5,875 nucleotides of DNA from Eubacterium sp. CAG:251 (GTDB lineage Bacteria > Bacillota > Clostridia > Oscillospirales > Acutalibacteraceae): NCBI GenBank assembly GCA_000436835.1, contig FR889161.1:88199-94073 (forward strand), written 5' to 3'. The notes below the pieces were generated by a model that was not told the origin of the DNA, did not search any database, and saw only the letters and a program-made list of their open reading frames with translations. Positions 1-4,376 of this stretch are shown here, one piece after another. Position numbers and translations under genes: made by a program. Every line of letters begins with the position of its first letter. The first letter of the stretch is position 1.

Positions 1-183
1 AGCGCACTTTCAACCTCACTTACAAAAATTAACGGAATAGGCGACGCTAAGGCTAAGGCTTTGATGAAATATTTTAAAACTATTTCCGCTATTAAAGAGG
101 CTGACGTGGAAAAATTGCAGCTCGTTTCCGGAATTTCGGAAAAAAACGCACAAGAAATTTATAATTTTTATCATAATTTGTAA
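1..183 (+). CDS. uvrC: UvrABC nuclease subunit UvrC, C-terminal end (partial)
   Basis: Frame 1 is open from the window edge to a TAA at 181-183 and gives 60 residues. They form a tandem helix-hairpin-helix domain: a first hairpin around KINGIGDAKAKALMKYF (residues 9-25) and a second around LVSGISEKNAQEIYNFY (42-58). The spacing and the ending just after the second hairpin match the C-terminus of UvrC, where the (HhH)2 domain binds DNA and is needed for the 5' incision in nucleotide excision repair. The GIY-YIG and RNase H-like nuclease domains would lie upstream of the window. A DNA ligase or other (HhH)2 protein is the alternative, but termination directly after the second HhH favours UvrC. 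No clear terminator follows. The next gene begins 110 bp downstream behind its own promoter, so it can be transcribed separately. Confidence 0.85.
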   Translation, partial: SALSTSLTKINGIGDAKAKALMKYFKTISAIKEADVEKLQLVSGISEKNAQEIYNFYHNL

Positions 184-200
184 AAATAATTTTAATTGAC

Positions 201-229
201 TTGACTATTATTTTTGTAATTTGTATAAT
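201..229 (+). promoter_or_regulatory. Sigma-A promoter of the rsmD-coaD operon
   Basis: A -35 box TTGACT (201-206) is followed by exactly 17 bp and a perfect -10 box TATAAT (224-229). A second TTGACT overlaps just upstream at 196-201 but would give a 22-bp spacer, so the downstream copy is preferred. Transcription would start near 236 and leave a leader of about 57 nt before rsmD. This is the only strong promoter seen before the operon, since the next two genes are separated by 1 bp and an 8-bp overlap. Confidence 0.8.
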
Positions 230-292
230 GATAAATGATTTATTGAAAGGGTTTCGGCTTTTTTAATTAAAATGTAAAAGGAAATTTGACGT

Positions 293-835
293 ATGATGCG
301 AGTGATTACAGGCGTTGCACGTGGCAGAAGGCTTGAAACTTTGCCGGGCGAGGACGTCACAAGACCTACAACGGAATCAGTCAAGGAAGCTGTTTTTTCT
401 ATGATTCAGTTTGAAATCGAAGGCAAAAATGTGCTTGACTTGTTTGCCGGCTCAGGTCAGCTTGGCATTGAGGCGCTTTCAAGGGGTGCAAAGAAATGTA
501 CCTTTGTTGAAAACAACAGGCAGGCTTATAAGGTCGTTGAAGAAAACGTTAAGCATTGCAAGCTTGAGCAGGGCGCAAGAATAGTTATGGGTGACGCTTA
601 TGCGTTTCTTTCAAGAAGGGACAGTTTTGATATTGCTTTTCTTGACCCGCCGTATAAGCAGGGAATTATTGATAAATGCTTGCCGCTTCTTTTGCCTATG
701 ATGAGTGATGACGGCGTAGTTATTTGCGAAACCTCACGTGATGAGGAACTTCCTGAAAAGCTTTCGGGCTTTTATGCTGACAGAGTAAGAAATTACGGTA
801 AAACCAAGATTACCCTTTATCGAAGGGAGTCATAG
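293..835 (+). CDS. rsmD: 16S rRNA (guanine(966)-N(2))-methyltransferase RsmD
   Basis: The 180-aa product has the usual RsmD length and architecture. It starts with the family signature RVITGVARGRRL (residues 3-14), followed by RPTTESVKEAVFSMI (24-38). The SAM-binding motif I is VLDLFAGSGQLGIEALSRGA (47-66), an acidic residue after the next strand is in FVE (71-73), and the catalytic N-methyltransferase motif DPPY is at 118-121. The C-terminal YGKTKITLYR is also typical. The family uses S-adenosylmethionine to methylate N2 of G966 in 16S rRNA of the small subunit. Two adjacent ATG codons (293 and 296) are possible starts; the AAGGAA ribosome site at 278-283 is 9 nt from the first. It is the first gene of an operon, and the coaD ATG lies one base after its TAG. 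The rsmD-coaD pairing is common in Bacillota. Confidence 0.95.
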   Translation: MMRVITGVARGRRLETLPGEDVTRPTTESVKEAVFSMIQFEIEGKNVLDLFAGSGQLGIEALSRGAKKCTFVENNRQAYKVVEENVKHCKLEQGARIVMGDAYAFLSRRDSFDIAFLDPPYKQGIIDKCLPLLLPMMSDDGVVICETSRDEELPEKLSGFYADRVRNYGKTKITLYRRES

Positions 836-836
836 T

Positions 837-1328
837 ATGAAAATTGCTATTTGTCCGGGTAGCTTTGACCCGATAACTTTAGGGCATAAAGATATTATTG
901 AAAGAGCATCGCAGCTTTTTGACAAGGTTATCGTTTTGGTGCTTAACAATAGTTCTAAAAAGCCTGTGTTTTCTCTTGAAGAGAGAATGGATTTTATTAA
1001 AAGATGCGTAAATGCGGAAAATGTTGAGATTGATACATACTCCGGTCTTTTGGTTGATTATGCAAGAGAGCATAATGCAAGCGCATTGATTAAGGGGCTT
1101 CGTGCAGTGTCTGATTTCGATTATGAATTTCAGCTCGCACTTATTAATAAAAGTCTTTATCCTAAGATTGAAACCCTGTTTTTACCTGCTAAGGGCGAAA
1201 ATATGTTTTTGTCCTCAAGTATGGTTAAAGAGGTTTGTTCGCTCGGCGGTGATATTTCATCGTTTGTTCCGCAGGAAATACTAAATGATATTTATAAAAG
1301 ATGTAAAGGAGACGGCAAAAATGACTAA
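837..1328 (+). CDS. coaD: Phosphopantetheine adenylyltransferase
   Basis: The 163-aa protein has the length and motifs of bacterial CoaD (PPAT). The nucleotidyltransferase signature is in PGSFDPITLGHKDII, with the T-x-G-H motif at residues 14-17. A conserved lysine region SSKKPVFSLEER (39-50), GLRAVSDFDYE (87-97) and the SSSMVKE signature (126-132) follow. The family transfers AMP from ATP to 4'-phosphopantetheine to make dephospho-CoA, the penultimate step of cytoplasmic coenzyme A synthesis. The ATG is preceded by AAGGGAG at 823-829, 7 nt away, inside the end of rsmD; the genes are separated by one base. The 3' end overlaps the next gene by 8 nt, which suggests translational coupling across the operon. 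No key residue appears to be missing. Confidence 0.96.
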   Translation: MKIAICPGSFDPITLGHKDIIERASQLFDKVIVLVLNNSSKKPVFSLEERMDFIKRCVNAENVEIDTYSGLLVDYAREHNASALIKGLRAVSDFDYEFQLALINKSLYPKIETLFLPAKGENMFLSSSMVKEVCSLGGDISSFVPQEILNDIYKRCKGDGKND

Positions 1329-1881
1329 TACAGATATTTTACTTGAAGATTTAGAGGATGTTCTTGATGACGCTACCTCAATCCCTTTGAGCAAAAAGTA
1401 TGCAGTTGATGTAGACAAAATTAAGACTATTATTGAGGATATTCGCCTTAATACCCCTCAGGAAACAAAGCAGGCTAAGGCTATTGTTGATTCAAGAAAC
1501 AATATTCTTGAAGAGGCTAAGAAAGAAGCTGCCGACATTATTGCAAAGGCACAGGAAGAAGCAAGAGAGCTTGTAGCACGTGACCAAATCACTCAAACAG
1601 CTCAGGCTGAGGCTGCCGATATTATTGCTAAGGCTAAGGAGCAGGGTGATTCTTATATTGCCGACGCTCAAAATCAGGCTTCCGATATTCTCGGCAACGC
1701 TACAAATCAGGCTAACGAAATGGTTACCACAGCGCAAAATAAGTCAAGAGAAATGCTTACTGCTGTTAATAACTATGCCGACGATACTCTTCTTTCAATT
1801 GACGATTCTCTTTATAAGGCACTTGCAGATGTCCGCAGAATCCGCAAGGGTATCGAAGATACTCAGAATAAGAATAAATAA
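1321..1881 (+). CDS. Coiled-coil DivIVA / F-type ATP synthase b-like protein with 11-residue repeats
   Basis: I choose the ATG at 1321, which has AAAGGAG (1305-1311) 9 nt upstream. The frame also stays open back to 1285, but that extension lacks a ribosome site and lies wholly inside coaD. The resulting 186-aa protein begins with a short DivIVA-like segment (IPLSKKYAVDVDKIKTII, 21-38), then a proline, then a long Ala/Glu/Gln-rich helix. From residue 62 the sequence falls into hendecads starting at 62, 73, 84, 101, 112, 123, 134 and 145, most opening with a hydrophobic pair followed by small residues (for example IIAKAQEEARE). One step of 17 residues breaks the series. There is no membrane segment or signal peptide. 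Clostridial relatives next to coaD are often annotated as ATPase, V-type subunit H or DivIVA family; this is a resemblance from memory, not a functional assignment. A cytoplasmic scaffold or division/polarity role is possible. The C-terminus is basic. Confidence 0.75.
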   Translation: MTNTDILLEDLEDVLDDATSIPLSKKYAVDVDKIKTIIEDIRLNTPQETKQAKAIVDSRNNILEEAKKEAADIIAKAQEEARELVARDQITQTAQAEAADIIAKAKEQGDSYIADAQNQASDILGNATNQANEMVTTAQNKSREMLTAVNNYADDTLLSIDDSLYKALADVRRIRKGIEDTQNKNK

Positions 1882-1933
1882 GACTTTGACAAAGCGGCTA
1901 AAACGCACCAAATAAAATAAATAAACTTCTTTG

Positions 1934-1983
1934 CCTCCCTTGAAAAGGGAGGTGGGTGCAACTTGTTGCACTCGGAGGGATTG
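1934..1983. repeat. Paired-hairpin intergenic element (CCTCCC...GGAGGGATTG type)
   Basis: Just downstream of the coiled-coil gene lie two tight hairpins in tandem. CCTCCCTT (1934-1941) pairs with AAGGGAGG (1945-1952) over a 3-nt loop, and GTGCAAC (1956-1962) pairs with GTTGCAC (1965-1971). They are followed by TCGGAGGGATTG (1972-1983). This arrangement resembles dispersed intergenic elements that I associate with gut Clostridia genomes, but copy number cannot be judged from one window. Neither hairpin has a U-tract, so neither is a simple terminator. Confidence 0.55.
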
Positions 1984-1984
1984 G

Positions 1985-2019
1985 AAAAATTGCAAGGACA
2001 TCGAGTCCTTGCAATTTTT
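1985..2019. terminator. Bidirectional rho-independent terminator
   Basis: A perfect 15-bp inverted repeat (arms 1985-1999 and 2005-2019) has a 5-nt loop ATCGA. The core TTGCAAGGAC/GTCCTTGCAA is flanked by AAAAA on the left and TTTTT on the right, so both strands show a stem followed by a U-tract. On the + strand a further T-rich stretch follows (TTTTCGTTTTTT, 2025-2036). It lies about 100 bp after the coiled-coil gene and probably ends the rsmD-coaD operon. On the - strand it could back up termination of argG transcripts. Confidence 0.7.
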
Positions 2020-2025
2020 GGCGCT

Positions 2026-2169
2026 TTTCGTTTTTTGCTTGGGGGAGTGAATTGTGCAAAGCACAAGAGACACGTGGCTCCAAATTCACACGTGAATTTG
2101 GTAGAAACAGTACAGTGTACTGTTTCGTAGCAAGTGGATAAAACAGCACCCACTCACAAGAAAACGAAA
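2026..2169. repeat. 144-bp nested inverted-repeat element (MITE-like or RNA-forming)
   Basis: The outer arms are imperfectly complementary. TTTCGTTTT (2026-2034) faces AAAACGAAA (2161-2169), CTTG (2038-2041) faces CAAG (2157-2160), and GAGTG (2045-2049) faces CACTC (2151-2155). Inside them are three consecutive hairpins: TTGTGC/GCACAA (2052-2057 with 2061-2066), CAAATTCA/TGAATTTG (2081-2088 with 2093-2100) and an 11-bp stem GAAACAGTACA/TGTACTGTTTC (2104-2114 with 2116-2126). The result resembles a closed multibranch RNA or a small non-autonomous element with terminal inverted repeats. No transposase gene is present and no target-site duplication was identified. Confidence 0.5.
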
Positions 2170-2194
2170 TTTATCTCACTTTCTCGAAGTCTCA

Positions 2195-2235
2195 CAGCGT
2201 GTAGAAATTTATAATTTAGTTTTTTCTACACGCTG
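2195..2235. repeat. 13-bp stem-loop downstream of argG
   Basis: CAGCGTGTAGAAA (2195-2207) is perfectly complementary to TTTCTACACGCTG (2223-2235), with a 15-nt AT-rich loop. It lies 56-96 bp beyond the argG stop on the - strand. No U-run follows the stem on either strand, so it is not a canonical terminator, although it could stabilise the argG mRNA 3' end. It directly abuts the GGGCGAACA palindrome. Confidence 0.5.
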
Positions 2236-2237
2236 AA

Positions 2238-2261
2238 GGGCGAACAGTGTTCGCCCCTACG
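2238..2261. repeat. GTAGGGGCGAACA palindromic element
   Basis: GGGCGAACA (2238-2246) and TGTTCGCCC (2248-2256) form a 9-bp palindrome around a single G. Read on the - strand the unit is CGTAGGGG followed by CGAACACTGTTCGCCC. It is GC-rich in an AT-rich spacer and resembles the short REP-like palindromes scattered through many Clostridia genomes; that comparison is from memory. It is the first strong hairpin an argG transcript would meet, about 35 nt after the stop codon. Confidence 0.45.
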
Positions 2262-2290
2262 AATTTTTTGCTTTTTATATTGTTTATCAA

Positions 2291-3532
2291 TCAGTCGTTA
2301 GCTTCTCTTTTTTTATCAAGAAGAGCCTTAACCTTGGTTGAAAGACCAAAGAGGTTAATGAAACCTGCAGAGTCAGCCTGATTGTAAGCACCGCCGTCGT
2401 CGCCGAATGAAGCAACATTCTCATCATAAAGAGTATATGGAGATGTTACGCCTGCATTCATAACGTTGCCCTTATAAAGTTTAAGCTTTACATCACCTGT
2501 AACTGTTTCCTGAGTCTTATTAACAAATGCGTCAAGAGCCTCACGAAGAGGAGAGAACCACATTCCGTTATATACAAGCTCGCCGTACTTTTCAGCTACA
2601 AGCTTTTTGTAGTGTGATGTGTCACGGTCAAGAGTAATCATTTCAAGAAGCTGGTGAGCCTTATAAATGATTGTTCCGCCCGGTGTTTCATATACTCCAC
2701 GGCTCTTCATACCTACAAGACGGTTTTCAACAATGTCAAGAAGACCGATACCGTTCTTGCCGCCGAGTTCGTTAAGCTTTTCAACAAGCGCAAGCGGACT
2801 GAGCTTTTCGCCGTCAATAGCAACAGGTTCGCCTTTTTCAAAATGAATTGTGATATATGTAGGCTCGTCGGGTGCTTTTTCAGGAGCAACTCCGAGTTCA
2901 AGGAAGCTGTCGTTAAGATACTGAGGCTCATTTGCCGGGTCCTCAAGGTCAAGACCTTCGTGGCTTAAGTGCCATACGTTTTTATCCTTTGAATAGTTTG
3001 TTTCACGGTTTATCTTAAGTGGAATGTTATGTGCTTCTGCATATTCAATTTCTTCTTCACGTGATTTGATATCCCACTCACGCCATGGAGCAATGATTTC
3101 CATTTCAGGTGCAAGAGCCTTAAGTGCAAGCTCAAATCTTACCTGGTCGTTGCCCTTACCTGTGCAGCCGTGGCAAATAGCGTCTGCGCCTTCTTTGATT
3201 GCGATTTCAGCAAGGCCCTTTGCAATGCAAGGACGTGCGTGCGATGTACCGAGAAGATACTCCTCATAAACAGCGCCTGCTTTTACGCAAGGGAAAATGT
3301 AATTTTTAACATAATCTTCTTTAAGGTCAAGAATGTAAAGCTTTGATGCGCCGGTTGCGATAGCCTTTTCCTCAAGACCGTCAAGTTCTGTACCCTGTCC
3401 TACGTCGCCGGATACAGCGATAACCTCGCAGTTGTTGTAGTTTTCCTTGAGCCAAGGAATGATAATTGATGTGTCAAGTCCGCCTGAATAAGCGAGAACA
3501 ACTTTTTTAATATCCTTTTTGTTCATTGTCAT
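2291..3532 (-). CDS. argG: Argininosuccinate synthase
   Basis: The 413-aa product (411 from the second ATG) has the full family length. The N-terminal PP-loop ATP-binding motif is VVLAYSGGLDTS (residues 11-22). YLLGTSHARP (92-101), GCTGKGNDQVRFE (122-134), YSKDKNVWHLSHEGLD (180-195) and SRGVYETPGG in the C-terminal half are all argininosuccinate synthase signatures. The enzyme condenses citrulline and aspartate, using ATP, to argininosuccinate in arginine synthesis. The start is ambiguous: AAAGGAG (3543-3537 on the - strand) is 4 nt from the ATG at 3532 and 10 nt from the ATG at 3526. Starting at 3526 gives an N-terminus beginning MNKKDIKKVVLAYSGG, which looks more typical. argH, the usual partner, is not next to it here. 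The gene has its own promoter and a nearby ARG box. Confidence 0.97.
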   Translation of the reverse strand: MTMNKKDIKKVVLAYSGGLDTSIIIPWLKENYNNCEVIAVSGDVGQGTELDGLEEKAIATGASKLYILDLKEDYVKNYIFPCVKAGAVYEEYLLGTSHARPCIAKGLAEIAIKEGADAICHGCTGKGNDQVRFELALKALAPEMEIIAPWREWDIKSREEEIEYAEAHNIPLKINRETNYSKDKNVWHLSHEGLDLEDPANEPQYLNDSFLELGVAPEKAPDEPTYITIHFEKGEPVAIDGEKLSPLALVEKLNELGGKNGIGLLDIVENRLVGMKSRGVYETPGGTIIYKAHQLLEMITLDRDTSHYKKLVAEKYGELVYNGMWFSPLREALDAFVNKTQETVTGDVKLKLYKGNVMNAGVTSPYTLYDENVASFGDDGGAYNQADSAGFINLFGLSTKVKALLDKKREAND

Positions 3533-3566
3533 ATATCTCCTTTGGGAATTTTTACTTGTTGACTAC

Positions 3567-3595
3567 ATTATAGTAACCTTAAATGAATATTGCAA
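3567..3595 (-). promoter_or_regulatory. Sigma-A promoter of argG
   Basis: On the - strand, TTGCAA (3595-3590) is separated by exactly 17 bp from a perfect TATAAT (3572-3567). Transcription would begin near 3560 and give a short leader of about 28 nt with the AAAGGAG ribosome site. The leader is too short for a riboswitch or T-box, so control is probably at initiation. Confidence 0.75.
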
Positions 3596-3611
3596 GCGAT
3601 TTTATAAAGTT

Positions 3612-3625
3612 TGTATAATTATTCA
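3612..3625. promoter_or_regulatory. Candidate ArgR/AhrC operator (ARG box) upstream of argG
   Basis: Read on the - strand, TGAATAATTATACA matches the ARG box TGAATWWWWATTCA at 13 of 14 positions. It is centred about 58 bp upstream of the predicted argG start point. A half-site TGAAT (3584-3588, + strand) lies inside the argG promoter spacer, just next to the -35 box. ArgR-family repressors bind such 18-bp palindromes cooperatively with arginine as co-repressor. The surroundings are very AT-rich, so a chance match is possible, but the position upstream of argG supports the call. Confidence 0.5.
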
Positions 3626-3784
3626 TAAAACCTGTAAATATTTGCCACTGTTTTGTATAAAATTACAACAAAATGCACTAAATATCCCAAAATATATAAC
3701 GTATTAAAATGTATGTTGTGTATATTCTTGCATTATTATGCATAAAACCATTTGAATAATTACGCTTTTGTTTTTCAGCAGTCA

Positions 3785-3888
3785 AAATGAAAGAAAGCCG
3801 AAGCGCCTAAGCGCCTCGGCTTTCCCCTCTCTGTCATTACAAACTATGGAGGACCAAGAGTTTGAAATGGTGCGGTCCATTTCAAATC
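3785..3888 (-). ncRNA. Candidate small RNA of about 100 nt, family not recognised
   Basis: A perfect consensus promoter and a strong terminator, both on the - strand, bound this transcript. The 5' part folds into a 10-bp hairpin, TTTGAAATGG/CCATTTCAAA with loop ACCGCA (3886-3861). A linker follows that contains GGUCCUCCAUAG, and then a G-rich run AGAGAGGGG before the terminator stem. GGACC (3878-3874) can alternatively pair with GGTCC (3855-3851), which would give a pseudoknot or a switch. UCCUCCAU (3853-3846) is complementary to a Shine-Dalgarno plus AUG, so base pairing with mRNA starts is conceivable. A 32-codon frame beginning at 3880 runs through the whole RNA, but only about 8 nt precede its ATG, which leaves no room for a ribosome site. 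It does not look like 6S, SRP, tmRNA or a known riboswitch to me. argG begins about 250 nt downstream with its own promoter, so this is not its leader. Confidence 0.6.
3793..3824 (-). terminator. Rho-independent terminator of the candidate small RNA
   Basis: On the - strand a continuous 14-bp stem (GAAAGCCGAGGCGC at 3824-3811 with GCGCTTCGGCTTTC at 3806-3793, loop TTAG) is followed by TTTCATTTT. One pair (3815 with 3802) is G-U on the - strand but A-C on the + strand, and no T-tract follows on the + strand. Both facts fix the direction as minus. Confidence 0.8.
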
Positions 3889-3894
3889 AACCAT

Positions 3895-3923
3895 ATTATA
3901 GTGCAATTTGCATAATATGTCAA
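3895..3923 (-). promoter_or_regulatory. Perfect consensus sigma-A promoter for the small RNA
   Basis: On the - strand TTGACA (3923-3918), a 17-bp spacer and TATAAT (3900-3895) match the sigma-70/sigma-A consensus at all 12 positions with optimal spacing. Transcription would start at about 3888-3887. Such a promoter is usually strong and is commonly seen at stable RNA genes. Confidence 0.8.
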
Positions 3924-4032
3924 GCACTTTGTTAAAATGTTTTGATATATGTTATATAAAAACGGAAATTCTGTCGCATTTTGCGGTCTGTGCCAAAAAG
4001 AGAAAATATTTGTACTATGCGGTAAATTTGTG

Positions 4033-4059
4033 TTGACTTAGAACGAATGTTTGTATAAT
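4033..4059 (+). promoter_or_regulatory. LexA-box promoter (SOS-type) of the small HTH operon
   Basis: TTGACT (4033-4038) and TATAAT (4054-4059) form a promoter with a short 15-bp spacer. Almost the whole spacer is GAACGAATGTTTG (4041-4053), whose first twelve bases fit the Gram-positive LexA/DinR core GAAC-RNRY-GTTY completely; only the outermost C/G positions of the longer consensus differ. A repressor bound there would cover both promoter boxes. The downstream genes would then be induced by DNA damage through RecA-stimulated LexA cleavage. No lexA gene is in the window, so this rests on the motif and its position. Confidence 0.65.
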
Positions 4060-4065
4060 ATCGAA

Positions 4066-4163
4066 TACAAAGGCTTGTCCCTTTTGCCACTCAAGCTGCG
4101 GCTTCACCCACCGTGCTTAAACGGGAGGTCTTTAAACAATTTTCAGTAAAGGCAGGTTGATTT
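4066..4163 (+). other. Structured 5' leader of about 100 nt before the HTH operon
   Basis: The leader is more GC-rich than the surrounding spacer. AAAGGC (4069-4074) can close on GTCTTT (4128-4133) with one G-U pair. Inside lie AAGC/GCTT around TGCG (4093-4104), CCGT/ACGG around GCTTAA (4111-4124) and a possible CTTG/CAAG pair (4074-4077 with 4092-4095). This gives a multibranch fold ahead of an AAAGGCAGG ribosome region at 4148-4156. It matches no riboswitch that I recognise, and no U-tract terminator is visible before the first gene. Confidence 0.4.
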
Positions 4164-4376
4164 GTGATGGATATTGACGAACTCGCTAAGGAATACGATA
4201 AGCAGTATAAAGTGCTTTGCGCCAAGGTTGACGGATTAAAGCCGCTTTTAAGTGTTTATCGTGGTGAGGATTTGTTTAAGCTGAGAAGAAAGATGAGAAT
4301 ATATTACGATATGGCATGTGAATGCAGAAAGGTATACTTTATGCTGAGCGACTATTATGGGGAGGAAGAAATATGA
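4164..4376 (+). CDS. Small charged helical protein, first gene of the LexA-box operon (unknown function)
   Basis: The product is 69-70 aa. GTG (4164) and ATG (4167) are adjacent candidate starts. The weak AGG at 4154-4156 lies 7 nt from the GTG and 10 nt from the ATG, so the start is unsure. The sequence is mostly predicted helix, rich in Lys, Arg, Asp, Glu and Tyr, with a central LFKLRRKMRIYYDMACECRK segment, two cysteines close together (ACEC) and a YYGEEEI acidic tail. There is no signal peptide or membrane segment. I do not recognise a named family. Small proteins of this look, with a helical hairpin and an LRRK/YYD pattern, often precede sigma-region-4-like proteins in prophages and integrative elements of Clostridia; that is from memory. 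Its TGA overlaps the next ATG (ATGA, 4373-4376), so the two proteins are probably coupled and may work together. Confidence 0.7.
   Translation: MMDIDELAKEYDKQYKVLCAKVDGLKPLLSVYRGEDLFKLRRKMRIYYDMACECRKVYFMLSDYYGEEEI

Noticed and set aside
241..270. Terminator after uvrC in the rsmD leader (AAAGGG...CTTTTTT)
   Set aside because: The stem needs two G-U pairs over a 6-nt loop and lies downstream of the rsmD promoter start point; too weak to call.
1285..1320. Upstream extension of the coiled-coil gene to ATG 1285
   Set aside because: It adds 12 residues inside coaD with no ribosome site, while ATG 1321 has AAAGGAG at a 9-nt spacing and matches a typical N-terminus.
1956..2141. 61-codon + strand frame through the hairpin array
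   Set aside because: It runs through successive inverted repeats, including the terminator, lacks a ribosome site and has the Cys/Phe/Arg-rich composition of translated repeats. Several - strand frames over the same DNA (1795-2153) are rejected for the same reason.
2654..3269. Frames on the + strand (2654-2968, 3024-3269)
   Set aside because: They are antisense shadows of argG, which is unmistakable on the other strand.
3590..3619. Possible + strand promoter TTGCAA-N18-TATAAT
   Set aside because: TTGCAA is self-complementary and TATAAT-like strings are common in this AT-rich DNA; no gene or terminator follows on the + strand.
3519..3707. 62-codon + strand frame overlapping the argG start
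   Set aside because: It covers the argG promoter and ARG box, has low-complexity AT-rich composition and no convincing ribosome site.
3532..3900. T-box or riboswitch leader for argG
   Set aside because: The strong terminator at 3793-3824 is followed by about 260 nt and a separate argG promoter with a leader of about 28 nt, and no T-box or riboswitch consensus was seen.
4113..4160. 15-codon upstream frame in the HTH operon leader (GTG start)
   Set aside because: No ribosome site precedes the GTG and the region is better explained as paired RNA.
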